Assembly (NCBI RefSeq): GCF_958298935.1
Contig: NC_084942.1
Span: 6,021,501 to 6,085,500 of the forward strand
Direction of reading: 5' to 3'
DNA from: Phragmites australis
Lineage: Eukaryota; Streptophyta; Magnoliopsida; Poales; Poaceae
Length of the DNA stretch: 64,000 bases
Part shown: positions 1-11,514 of the stretch, one piece after another
Position numbering within the stretch: position 1 is the stretch's first letter
Layout of the letters: every line of letters begins with the position of its first letter
Program-made: the position numbers and the translations under genes
Notes under the pieces: model-generated
What the model was told of the DNA's origin: nothing
Seen by the model: the letters and a program-made list of their open reading frames with translations, nothing else
Databases searched by the model: none

Positions 1-2116
1 ATTACGCTGCAAGTAGGTATAGTGATCTAACATTTAGAAAAATAGATAAATAAATGTAACAGTTAAATATATCAACACAATTCGTGCCAGGTAGAGTCTT
101 GCCGTCACATGCCATCCGTGAAGTGAGTGGATCAGCGAATGACCGAGACTTTATCTGATACATTTCAACCTCATTAAGTACTTTCACGGCAGTACCGACA
201 TCGGTCATCCTCTCGAATGCCTCCCGGAGATCTTCTAACAAGGTTGGACCCATGCCATACGTGTAGTGCGTTCGGGGATTCAATGCGGTCGCTGCAAGTT
301 GATGATCAAAGCATTAGTACCATAAGCATTAATACAATAAGAATGCAATTGGTAAGAGTGTATCACCGGCATTCAAGTAGTTCCCATTCGTTAGATCATA
401 CATTCTGCGATCAACAACTACCATATACTTTTCAAAGGTATCCCTATCATTGTGATACAATGAATCGTACCCTGCTTGACAATGTTGTATCTCAGGAGCA
501 CCTCACTCAATGTCGGCACCTTATCTGGATCTGCAAATCAGAGGAAGACATACAATGGATGAACGGAATTGACAACAATTTTAAAGTTGTCCCACCATGT
601 TAAACTGGATAGGCAACCATATGCGTATCTCTCAATGTCAGAACCTATGTAGCGAGACTGTTGTAGATCACTAGATGCCATCTATTGCATGAACCTATCC
701 TTTTGACGTAGAAAGCTTTCAAGAAATAGATAGTTTGTGTCAAATCTTGTGGAATTTCACCTCACCAACTCTTCATCAATCACGGTCTTCATAATTTAAT
801 GGAGCTTTGAATGATTGTACAACCATCGCGATATGGACCTTGTATTTTGAATGACAATATCGTGATCCCTAAATTCACCAATTGATTTCAACATTAAATT
901 TATTATATGCGCCACACAAGGCTGTCACGCGATAGCAGGATACTCCCTTCTGAGAACCTGACATGCCTTCTTATAGTTGGACCTGTTATCAGTCACGATC
1001 TGCACAATATTTTGTGGCCCCACATCATTGACTGCTGATCTTATCTCCTGCATAAACGAATCAACCAAATAAATATGCAACAATTGCAATACTAAGTTAA
1101 AAACGCAGCAAAACAATGTACATTATTCAAATACTTAGCATCTTGGATGTAGCCAGTTACATCTACGGACTTGTGAAAAAACATACGACCATTGCAATAT
1201 AAAAGGAAATTAATGATACTCATATGCATCAGTCCAGTCCAAGAATCACACATGATGGTCACACCATACTCTGACCATTCTAGCTTCCACTTGTTAAATA
1301 TCCTCTTCAATGCACTCTCGTTCTCGTCTAGGTAATTACCATCTATATACCGGTCAGTTGGAGATAGGACACCCTCTCCAGTTATACAACAGATGGTCAT
1401 AAATGAAAAAAAATATGACAACAATAAATTTTATTACAAACTTTATCACTCACCCTATTTCTGTGTTTCTTTCACTGCAGCAACAAAGAATGCGTCGTCC
1501 GCCCTTCTACCAGAAATACCTAAAGTGTGAAAAATTTAGACCATGCCAAACCAATAGCTACCTTTGCATTCTTTCCCTTCGCACTCCATGATCTGGTGTC
1601 AATCTTCTGCTCAATAGGGGCTTTTGCTACATCAACATTGTAATCCCTGACACTTGGTGGTGGCTCCCTGGTTGAAGATGCCTTCCTAAACATCCTCTTT
1701 AACACATTGCCTTCTCTGATATTTTCACTACCACCTCTATGCTCGTAGGACTCACTTGTCCTCCTCCTGAACTCTTCCTCCTCCCTAGACTGAGCCATGG
1801 CACGCTACACTTGTTCCTCTTCCGTCTCCTCATTATCACTTATCAAATATACCTGACCTTTTGCTGACTCTTACCTCTGAAGCCTCTCCTCAGACCTTCC
1901 CTTCCTCTTATCTCTTACCCTATCCAGCTCACGCTTAAAGTAATCACGCATATTTGGAGGCACACTATCACAATATATAACATTCGATCCGCGTCCTCCA
2001 AAATGTTCTTTCAACCTTGTGGCACCACTAACTTTCTTTTCCTTATTGCAATAATTGCACCTAAACCCAAGAGCCAAATTATCCCCGTGCTGCCACACCA
2101 CATCTATATCCGTCAT
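1..2116 (-). pseudogene. hAT transposase pseudogene (BED zinc finger + DUF659-like)
   Basis: The reading frame is broken into pieces. At 2116-1871 is a BED-type zinc finger (RCNYCNKEKK, then SGATRLKEHF). At 1798-1520 is a charged linker followed by VAIGLAWSKFF. At 1424-1092 is a DUF659-like block with YIDGNYLDENES, TIMCDSWTGL and MFFHKSVDVTGY. At 1116-925 is IVTDNRSNYKKAC. From about 920 to 600 there is a CVAHIINLMLK-like stretch, and at 283-2 a further conserved block (THYTYGMGPTLLEDL). Such transposases bind the element ends through the BED finger and cut DNA with an RNase-H-fold core. Stops and frameshifts separate most blocks. One break, at about 1867, may be a real intron donor (AG|GTAAGA). 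It is most likely inactive. Confidence 0.8.
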
Positions 2117-2582
2117 CGATTACTGCAAAACAACATATATCATCCTATTAGCACTCCATAAATTCCAACAGTGAGTAAACATTGAGCTAACCTAAGTACT
2201 AGGCGCTAACCAACACTAACCACTTTGAACTAACCCTAACCAAGCTCGGTAACTGAGCAAATCCTGCCGATAAACGAGCGAATCGCACAAAAAATCGACT
2301 GCATCAACACCGAATCGCATTGTCGAGCTCCTACTAGTGGTAACCGACCTATTTAAGCAATAAATCGCTCAGATTTAGTGACTTACCGACCGCACAAGCT
2401 CAGTTACCGTTGCGATGCGCTCGGTCGCCAGACACGAGAAGCTCCCCGCGATGCACTCGATTACCGCTCACTCGTTGGATCTGGTGGAGCTCACGACGGA
2501 GGTGAAGTTTTTGCTATGGCCGAACCGATGAACATGGGGATGAGCTCGCGATGGAGCCAGTGATCTTATCCCATTGAGTTGA

Positions 2583-2625
2583 GCCGAAACAGGCCGTTTG
2601 CACTGTGCATTCGGCCCGTTTCGGC
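2583..2625. repeat. 14-bp inverted repeat (stem-loop)
   Basis: GCCGAAACAGGCCG at 2583-2596 pairs with CGGCCCGTTTCGGC at 2612-2625, with one mismatch and a 15-base loop. It lies in the non-coding 5' region of the hAT element. It may be a subterminal structural motif, but no function can be shown. Confidence 0.55.
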
Positions 2626-3118
2626 CTTTTTTCTTTTCTCAGCCTTTTCCAAAGTTACAATACTTGAGCACATATTTCTCGATGCAAACGTTATTTTTTT
2701 TAAAAAAAAATTGTTTTCACATACAGTCTTAGAATTGCCTCTAGTTTTTTTTTTTGGATTTTTTTTGTCAAATCTGATTTGAAATTTTAATTCAAATCCA
2801 ATAACGGTTCGTATTTCAAAATTGATCCAAAGCAGTAAGGTTGGTAACCACGATATTCACTCGGTAACCATCAAATTTTAAAACCCTGCCCATCTTCTTT
2901 CTCGTACTCTTTATGTGTTACTCTAGTTCCTCCCTAATGTCGGTGTTGTACGTTTCTAGCACTCCGGCTAAACCTAACTGACCTACCAACGTTCTTATGT
3001 GCCCCTAGCCCAATCCTTTGCCGTGCTGTCATTATGTATGCCGTCATTACTCTATCATCACCCCCTTTAGTCGCTAGCTAATAACCCTAACTTGCCTAGC
3101 TACTATAAATAATATATA

Positions 3119-3368
3119 CTCCCTCCATCCCAAAATATAGTGTATTAAGATTTAAAAAAATCAAACTTCGTAAATTTTGTTCAACAATTAATCAAATTAT
3201 ACGCAATGTACAAAAGTTATATCAATAAATCTGTATTTTATAGATCTTTTAATATGATATTGATTTTGTAGCAATTGATAGTATATTGCAAAATAAATTA
3301 ATAGTTAAAGTATATTTTCAAAGACTTTTTTAAATCCTAATATGTTCTATATTTTAAGATGAAGGGAG
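3119..3368. mobile_element. Stowaway-type MITE, 250 bp
   Basis: It starts CTCCCTCCATCCCAAAATAT and ends in the inverse ATTTTAAGATGAAGGGAG. TA dinucleotides flank it at 3117-3118 and 3369-3370. This is the typical terminus and target duplication of Tc1/mariner-derived Stowaway MITEs of grasses. The interior is AT-rich and non-coding. Confidence 0.85.
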
Positions 3369-3871
3369 TAGCATATTTGTCGTTTGTGCTATTTTTGCCT
3401 CACCTTTGGTTGCACACATTGTAGAACAAACCGGATACCAGACCATACTTTCATGCTGGATCACGAGTCAACACGAAATGGTTTTCTTATTTTGTGTTGG
3501 ATCACGAGTCAAGACTAAACGGATTGTTACGTAGATGATGTCCTCTCTTACGCATGCATGGATGCACATGTGCTTGTGCTAGTGGGCCGGGAAAAAAAGC
3601 CAATAAAACAATAAGAGGGAGAAGGGAATCTACAGTGGGTGCTATTTTAAGTTAGGAGTGCATAAACTAATTAATAGTTCCAATACCGTGATGAGATAAA
3701 TAATTAACAGTTTGTTTCAAAACTGGTCCGGCAAGTAAATTGCACCATGGATATCAGGGTGCAACAGCTTGCAAGGTGCTAGTGCCTCTCTGTTTGCTGT
3801 TGCTCTAGGTAAGATTGCCCTGTTGCTTAGACATGATCGAGCAACCTTACAGCAACCTCCTGTATATAATA

Positions 3872-4042
3872 ATCCCTCCTGTTATAAATACGTGTCATTT
3901 AAAAAAAATTCAGTCAAATACTTTTATAATATTATAAATTCAATGGATGTTATAAATATATTCTAATAGAAAATAGTGATTAAAGGTATGTATTGGAAAC
4001 CATATTTTATCTAAAATGATATGTATTTATGACCAGAGTGAG
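3872..4042. mobile_element. Stowaway-like MITE
   Basis: The terminal sequences CCCTCCTGTTATAAATACGT and ATGTATTTATGACCAGAGTGAG form diverged inverted repeats. TA follows the right end. It is about 170 bp, AT-rich and without a coding frame. The left boundary is uncertain by a few bases. Confidence 0.65.
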
Positions 4043-4049
4043 TATGTTC

Positions 4050-5007
4050 TTGTAGCTATTTGGTGCATTCTACTCTCTAGATAGGATACTTTAAGGGGTG
4101 GATTCATCAGGGGCTCCCTCCCCTGGGTGCATCGTGCACCTGGAGTCCCAAGGCTCCTCTTCAATTTTTAGGCACGTAATAGGTAAAAGAAGAGAAAAAG
4201 AGGAGAAGTACAGCCGTACAGGAGGAAGAGTTCCTACTTGATGAACTTAGATCGGTCACTGAATACTTTGATCCATAATTACGAAGGAATTAATCTTACG
4301 GTGCATGGTCTTGTATATCAGAACTTGCCTGGATACGATGGATCATCTTGTCAGTCGGCCTCACACTAGCTAGATTCAAAGGGTAATTAAGCTTTTGTAA
4401 CCGTAAAGCTCCCGTTTTACTGTGCAAAACAAGTAAAGTGTAGTGTCTGCAAACAGAAGAGGCCAAACATGAAAGTCCCATCCGTACGTGTTGATGGAGC
4501 AGTATTATGATATTTGTTACAAAAAGTTCACTCAATTCCTTATTTGCCATTAAATATGTTAATGACACATCAAGAAATTAGATGATTTTTCAGTGGCACA
4601 GGAGGAATCTATTCATCATATCAGCCACGTAAAACGAAAGCTGGCGGCGCGCCGAACGTGGTGCCATCTCCAGCCGCGCGTGCTTTTGAAATTTGAATGG
4701 TTGCCAACTTGCCATTTAGTTTGGCCGTTCCTTCTTCGTGGTCTTCTTTTTCTTTCTTGTTGTTTTGTCCTCAATTGATTACTCTATTTCTGCTGACGGA
4801 TTCGTCGGTTAATTCTGATCCACACAGCAGTGTTGCACTGGCACAGGGCCACGTCGCTGGCAGTCTGCATGGTCAGCTGGAATGTCAGCGACTGCAGCTT
4901 GCTACGAAATTCTCTTGCGCCTTTTTGATCTGCGTAATGGTACATGTAGTACTATTTTTTTTAAAACTCCGATACAATATGCAAACATATATATACACTT
5001 ATACTAA
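4050..5007. other. Intergenic, no feature recognised
   Basis: I see no gene, RNA gene or repeat boundary here. Short reading frames near 4.3-4.9 kb have no recognisable domain or splice structure. Confidence 0.5.
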
Positions 5008-5304
5008 GGGTTCTTTGATACAACTCTTTTCGATTTAAATTCTCTACGGAAAGTGATTATCTAGATGAAGTAATTATGTGACTGAAAATAATTCTTTAAA
5101 ATAAAAAATATGAAAAAAAATGATTCTCTGTGGAAAGTGAATCACGGGAAGTTGTTTTTTTCAGCTCTTCAACTTTTAGTTCATTTCAAAGAATCACTTC
5201 CATGGATTCCACTCAGAGAGCTAAAAGCTGAAAGCTGTTGTTTGGCAGAGCTCTCTCTAATTCCAACTGAAAAGCTGTTCTGAAAGCTCTACCAAACAGA
5301 TCCC
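5008..5304. mobile_element. hAT/PIF-like MITE, ~300 bp
   Basis: It begins GGGTTCTTTGATACAACTC and ends GAGCT/AGCTCTACCAAACAGATCCC, a diverged inverted pair of the GGGTCTGTTTGGTAGAGCT class common in grass MITEs. The interior holds internal self-complementary stretches around AGCTGAAAGCTG. Superfamily and target duplication are not certain. Confidence 0.55.
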
Positions 5305-5546
5305 AATATACACACACGATCACACATCGTCTAATGAAAAATATCTCCATTAACTACTTAAATCAAAATTTGGTTCTCGTACTTGTAGTACTACTAACTA
5401 CTGAAGCAAAAATATATGTCTGATACGTGTCCGTGCATATCTATAAGTACGGCAGAAAATTATTGATATATGCATGCCGACGGATCACTATGATCACGTA
5501 CGTACTCAATACTATATTCATGTGTTGCTTGCAATGCGTATACTTA

Positions 5547-5782
5547 CTTGATCATAAATATTTATCACTTCTGATCTTCTGCGTGTAATTTTAGTTATGA
5601 TTTTTTATTAAAATATAGTTATAATATCTAATAAAAAATAATATTATGAAAATATTTTTTAAGATAATTCTACACGTGTAATTTTTATATTTCCAAACTA
5701 AATAACTTAGAGGCTATTATCGGTCAAAATTTTAAATTTTTGATCGATTCTTGGTCAAAGTGATAAGTATTTATGATCAGAG
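5547..5782. mobile_element. Stowaway-like MITE, ~236 bp
   Basis: CTTGATCATAAATATTTATC at the left is mirrored by GATAAGTATTTATGATCAGAG at the right. TA precedes the left end. The interior is AT-rich and non-coding. Confidence 0.6.
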
Positions 5783-7739
5783 AAAATATGCTACTGAATA
5801 CGGTATATACATTCTCTCCCACAAAATTGTCGTACAATGGTGATGTCCGTCCTAGCATTCTAAGGAGCTAAGGGCGTACGAATTGAACCAGATCGAGCTG
5901 GACACTCAAGCATTGGTGAGTGATCGACAGAGCGGGCAACTAACATCTATAGTCTTAGTGTTAATCGTAATTAATGATAACCAAAGATTGTCTTGGATAA
6001 ACTTAGATACATTGGATGATATAAGAATATGTTTAGTTGATTAAAATGCAAGTATTATATCCATGTATAATTTAATTATTTTATAGAAATAATAATTTTA
6101 TATTTGTTATTATCATCAAATTATACTTAAATAGTACTAATCATTACTAATTTCAGTTAATTATAAGTTAAGTTGCCAACTATTATCACTAAATACTTTT
6201 ATTATGGGTAAATAACATCTAATTGTAATTAATGATAACTAAAGATCCTTAATAACCACCAATAGTCCGTAATCGTCACTAACCGAAAGTGATTAGCGAA
6301 GTTGACAGTACGGTTCTTCGAGCAATTTTTAGTATATAATATTAAAGAAATATTCTTAAAATATATAACAATTTGTTAGATGCTACGATTCAGACAACTA
6401 AACACAGAGACATATGTATATCTAGGATTATCGTGTACATGTACCAACCCATTTAAGGAAGAAAACACTAGTTAATCTCTAGGTTCTTTTTAAATACCAT
6501 AATTGTAATCACTGATATTAATTTGATATAATTTGTGCCCCGTTTGCAAAGAAAAAAACATTGATGCTGCGATAGTGTCAGATAATGCAGGATGAGCTTG
6601 AGAACGGAGCAGTGCCCACCGTCGATATACAAGTGGCCTCGCTATGGGCATGACTCAGGACGACGTCTGAACGTGCGTCGACTACAGTGCACAGTGATTG
6701 GAAGAAGAAATATAAAAATTTATATATCTGGTGAATTGGTGCCATCTTCTCCGTTCAATAGTTTACCTTTATGTTTCTCTGGAGTCTTTGACAGAGGATC
6801 CTAGTTCTGTAGCTCCCACATTCAGATATCCAATGGTGGAAGACAAGAGGGGCACCATCAAGAGAGATGGACGGCTCATATCCACTGGATCGACGCTCCT
6901 CCCACGAGAGGAGTGCATATTAGCTGATCTGGATCCTATAATAAAACTAGATGAGTACCTATACGTTAAAAAATATATAAATATTAGACGTGATAACATT
7001 AAGTATAAACTTAAGATATAGAGATATGAATATGTCATAGGACCGCTATCTAACGAAAATATCGGGAGCGATATCGTAGTTTGATTTCAGACATGACCCG
7101 ACGCTAATTTTTCTTCTAATTTTTTATTTATTTTTATTAGTAAAATAGATCCTATATCCGTAGCTAGTAACAGACGGGGAGACTGAAGGACGAGAGTGCA
7201 TGTCAAAAGTTGGTATATTATTCAAATTTTAGATGTTTTATTAGATGGATGGAGAGTAGAAAAAGATATGATGTGAGAATCAATTCGTGTTTTATATAGT
7301 ATAGAAAAATTTTGTCCCTATTTTTTTTTAGCTTTCATGAGAAAACCTATCCTCCCTTTGAACTCTGAGTGTGGCACAAACACTGATTGTTTTATTGGGG
7401 AGCCAGTCGCATCGACAGGAGAGACATTGCTCCAGTATCTAACTAGGTGATAGGCGCGTCTATAGGATTTTAGTTTTTATCTTAAAAAAAAGATAATATC
7501 TAGATAATATGTATACAATAATATTATTTGAAATTAAGTATATGAGATAAGAAGTACTCAACATGTGAAAATAGTATGTATATATTATAGAGAGCAAACC
7601 AATATATGCGATCCGTTGAGGCCACTGAACCCAACATTGTAAGCTTTCTGTATTGCGCACCTGCTGAACTCAACATTATATGTGTTATGTGAGTTATTGG
7701 ACTGAATAGTTTTGACTGGATGAAGTGCCTAAAGATGAT
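5783..7739. other. AT-rich intergenic sequence
   Basis: No gene is supported. A weak direct repeat (AACATCTA..GTAATTAATGATAAC) occurs at about 5942-5985 and 6208-6240. It may reflect an old element. Confidence 0.5.
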
Positions 7740-8265
7740 TAACTGAGCCGGGTCTAACAGGTCAGTCCGTGGCACGGGAAAAATAGCCCGACTCAGGCAC
7801 GGCATGATACGAGAGTAAATGGGTCAGGCTGGCATGGCACGGTTAGGCGGGCCGTGCCTGGACTGGAGCCGCGGCACGTCGGGCCGGCACGGCACAGCCT
7901 ATTTAAGTTTTTCTATTTTTCTAAGGTTTTATATAATTTGTTTATCCTTAATACATAAAGAGATGCTTAACAGGGTGGTAGAGTTATTGCTTCCCATGTA
8001 TAAGATCTTAAGTTTGATTCCTACATTCGGCAGTTTTTTGATGTTTTTTTCGAATTTTCACGTGTTAACGGGCCGCCAGGCAAAAAAATATTAATGGGCC
8101 TATCGTGCCACGGGCCAGCACGGCATGACCCGATCTTAAACGGGTCATATCTGGGCTGCAACCACGGCACGTGGGCTGGCACGGCACGACCCGTTTAGCT
8201 AACAGGCTGTAACGGGCCGTGCCTGACTGGGCCCGTGCTGTGCCAGGCCGAACCGACTATTTAAA
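7740..8265. repeat. GC-rich dispersed repeat with GGCACGG motifs and embedded tRNA-like segment
   Basis: Two GC-rich arms (about 7745-7900 and 8095-8250) are dense in GGCACGG, GGGCCGTGCC and ACGGGTC motifs. Both end in a CTATTTAA(A/G)TTT sequence. Between them, at about 7965-8025, is GGTGGTAGAG followed some 40 bases later by AGTTTGATTCC. These resemble box A and box B of a tRNA-derived promoter, as in SINEs. The arms look like a known kind of grass dispersed repeat. The element class is not identified. Confidence 0.45.
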
Positions 8266-8299
8266 TTTCTTTAGAAGTGCCTGTATGGGGCCGCTGATT

Positions 8300-8690
8300 C
8301 TCAGCACGGTAGCTACAGTATTTTGTGACATGGGAAGCCGGAAGCCACCTATGCTTCAGAGCGCTGCCGGCCGTGTTAGCTACAGTAGATACCGTAGCTA
8401 CAGGACTAGGTGGCCTGAGGCCAACTCCAGCAGAGCTTCTAAAATCAAATCCAGTGCTACAGTGTTTTCGGACTACTGCAGCACTGGAAAAGTACCGCAC
8501 ATTGTTGCTACAGTATTGCGGAGAGAACTTGGGCCTGTATTTTTTGCTGGGTTACTGTAGCAGTCGCAACATTATGACAGTACTGTTCACAGAGGCTGAC
8601 GGTAGGCCCGGAGTCGGAGGAACACTGCAGTAGTACTGTTGCACATTGTAACAGTGCTGTAGCAGTACTGTTTACAGAGGCTTACAGTGG
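8300..8690. repeat. Cluster of GCTACAGTA / TACTGTAGC motifs
   Basis: The core CTACAGTA, or close variants, occurs many times in both orientations within 400 bp. CAGTACTGTT(C/T)ACAGAGGCT occurs twice, near 8577 and 8664. The arrangement resembles the subterminal repeat region of a DNA transposon. No transposase or clear termini were found. Confidence 0.5.
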
Positions 8691-11140
8691 ATTCAAGGAG
8701 AGAAAAAGAGTAGTAGAAGGAAGGAAATAGGGTAGCTGTTGAAGATGAGAAAATAAAGGATACTGTAATAGTGATTGAGGATGCTATAATAGTATTTTTA
8801 AAGATAAAAAATTTGAGTAGCTACTGAAGATGACTTGAGAGGTTGCCCCCTTGCTTTTGGTGCTACTGGTCGTGCTCATCGAATCTTGGTCCGATACTAT
8901 ATATAATAGATAATAATTTCTACAGTATTTATTTGTAATAATATCTTGAAATCAATGTCACGAGACGTTTAAAAAAAATCTATAGTATTTATTTTGAAAT
9001 AATATTTTTTTACCTTATCAATCTTTTTGCGACTAGACCCTTGTATCGATTTATTTAATCAATCATGCATCCCGGCCGGTTGATGATTTATGAACCATCT
9101 AATGAAAATCGGAGCTGATACGTATCCAAATTTGATATTGACATTTGACAACGTCCCAAGATCGATTTATTATATGGCTCGCAATCTAGAAACCAAAAAT
9201 AGCCTAAGATCTCCATGCGACAAGTTGTTGTTGGGACCAAGAGTGACCACATTTTGTCTTCACCTAAATTCTAATAGGTGCCCACATGATGCGATGGCCT
9301 GTATTTTTTTTAGGTTTAAAAAGAGCATACATTTTTTTGAAAATAAAAGAGAGAGCATAATTAGGTCCACACGTGAAAGGACCTCGTGAACATCGAAGAC
9401 TGCTACTGTGTTAGACACCATTCCAAGATTATCATGAACTCGACCAAAATCATGGGAGAATTCATCGCTGGCCAGAAAAAAGTGTGGTCCGGTTTTGTTT
9501 CTAAATACTCCTGGCTGCTAGAGTTTCTTACAATCTTTTAATTTTGTCAAAAATATGTGAAAGATATCAGGTGACATGATTTGATAAAAGTAGATTATTT
9601 TACACGGACGAGAAGAAATGTAGTACTGAAGTCGTTCTCAATTACGAAAACATGAATATGCTTTTTGACCACCTTTTACCATAACTTTCAGGTTTATGCA
9701 AGCAGCCAAAAAAGCTGTGAAGAATATTCCACGAGAATTGTTCCTGATGAATAGAGGGCAGATTATTATTTTTTTTGGGGGGGGGGGGGGAGGGGCACAT
9801 CATTCATATTTTCTCTGGCCTGAACTATTTTTTTTAAAACTAATCGTATCGGAAATTCGGAATCGAGTAATGTTTGTACCCCATTCCTATAGATTGAATA
9901 TTGGAATGGTGTAGGAAAAGCAAATTAATTGGATTATTCCCACAAAATGGTTCAGCCCAAAGCATATAAATAGACAGTCATGTATCGTTTCTCTAGCACA
10001 AAAATGAGCTTGCTGAAGTCCAGTAGCATCAAAATGATTTTGTTGAGAGAATATGCACCGGCCATTTTGCGGACCAACTGATATCGTGTGGTTGTGCGCT
10101 TAGACCATGTACTACCAATATCGTTGTGGGCAATTTCTCGTCACGTGGGATCTTTTGAAAATTCATTTCTAAACCTTTAAACAAATCGAACTTCCAATCA
10201 CAACTAATCCGAGCATTCAATTGCAAGCCTAAGCATTTTTAATTTTGAAAATAAGGCGTCCTAGCTCGCGGTGCTTTTTAATTTTAATCCGAACATTCAA
10301 AAGTTTTTAAATAAATTCTTTAATTTTAATCAAAACTGCACGTTTGGCGGTAGCTTCCAGCAAGGCGTGATAGAGGTTTTGGCCAAAAAAAAAAAAAAGG
10401 CGATGTGGCGTACTGGTGTGTCATCTGATCTTCCGGACCCAATCACCTCATCGTACCAAAAGAAGCTGGCTTCGTCGGAGACGACGATGAATATGACCAG
10501 TCGGCACATCAGCAAGACGTCAGCCATGACGACGATCCCTCCCTGTCAGGTAAGAGTTTGAGAAGTAGACACTGATCGAACTACATACTAATCTATAGCC
10601 ATGATAATCGGCTCCTCTGATTAAGCAAAGTCGGAGAGCTTTTGGAAACCGCCCATCTACATTCAACGACACAAGACCGCTATAGTACATGTAGTAAAAT
10701 CAGCACAATACAGATGCTACGGTAAATTACTGCTTGCACCCTCATAAAACATTGTTCCCGGTACGGTGGCTCTCTGACTTTGTTAAAGGAGCCGGTTCCA
10801 TAGCCACGAGACCTACCTACCTACAGCATGCTCGATCGGCTGTGGCGAAGGCCACGAGGAGAGAAGGCTTCCTCCCATTCCACTTGCAAAAATTCCAACT
10901 CTTCTCCACGCATTCGATCGGTTTCTTTTTAGTTGACACTTTTGAGCCCGTTATCTTCCTCTCTGCACATCTCTCTCTCCATCTCTCTCTAACAAAAACA
11001 ATATGAACTCGACGACACTTTTCGCTGCCGACTGAATTATGATAAACCATCCCAATCCCATTAGTATGTTATGCTGCCGAATGACGCTAATGCAGCCGAT
11101 TAGAAGATATCTGTCTTGGTGAGTTGATGGAGCTCAGGCT
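8691..11140. other. Intergenic sequence upstream of the fucosyltransferase gene
   Basis: No gene is supported. A homopolymer G run of 14 lies at 9777-9790 and a poly-A run near 10386. A CATATAAATAG box occurs near 9962 without an associated gene. A good splice-donor-like sequence (CAG|GTAAGAG) at about 10550 follows a short open frame, but I see no gene continuing from it. Confidence 0.45.
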
Positions 11141-11145
11141 TCACA

Positions 11146-11300
11146 GTTTTTTTTTCCCGAAAAGAGGACATGAGCTCTACCATTCATTAAAAAAGAAAAA
11201 AGCATTTTTACAACAAAGCACTCTCCTGATCAAAACGAAAAATCAAACAATAAAAGTCTTAGCACACACCAACACCGAATACCACTAATATGCAGACAAA
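11146..11300 (-). mobile_element. LINE 3'-end remnant
   Basis: On the minus strand, AATGAATGGTAGAGCTCATG and CCTCTTTTCGGG are followed by an A-tract at 11153-11146. This is the usual look of a plant LINE 3' terminus. There is no coding part. Confidence 0.45.
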
Positions 11301-11471
11301 AGAGAGCTTCTATTTTTTTAGGCTGCCGAAATCGCGTCGACAATTAGAGAGGTGGCCGAAGAAAGATAGGCCCAACTTTGTGGCCCAATAAAAGCCCAGA
11401 AGCCCAATAGCTCACAACTGGGCCGGACGCTTTTTTACACGTTGTTGGGTTTAATATGGGCGCTGCGTGGG

Positions 11472-11474
<3 letters not shown>

Positions 11475-11504
<30 letters not shown>
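11475..11504 (+). promoter_or_regulatory. (TC)n tract immediately upstream of the start codon
   Basis: An uninterrupted TC run of 30 bases ends 10 bases before the ATG at 11515. Pyrimidine-rich 5' leaders of this kind are common in grass genes. It is probably part of the 5' UTR of the fucosyltransferase gene, and being a microsatellite it is likely to vary in length. Confidence 0.55.
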
Positions 11505-11507
<3 letters not shown>

Positions 11508-11514
11508 CCCGGCC

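Larger units (their letters stand above)
1..2888 (-). mobile_element. hAT-type DNA transposon, 5' part (3' end outside window)
   Basis: The minus strand starts at 2888 with CAGGGTTTTAAAATTTG, a plausible hAT-type terminal sequence. Next come several copies of GGTTACC or GGTAACC (near 2848, 2868, 2340, 2245 and 2400), arranged like subterminal transposase-binding repeats. The decayed transposase reading frame follows from 2116 to the window edge. The dimerisation end and the right terminus lie left of base 1, so the 8-bp target duplication cannot be tested. The assignment rests on the transposase homology, and the exact terminus is inferred. Confidence 0.7.

Noticed and set aside
217..603. Plus-strand open frame of 128 codons
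   Set aside because: It overlaps the hAT transposase remnant on -, which carries the conserved motifs. It is an antisense shadow.
10271..10561. Possible first exon ending at a good GT donor near 10550
   Set aside because: The frame starts in low-complexity AT-rich sequence with a poly-lysine run and has no recognisable continuation exon before the fucosyltransferase gene.
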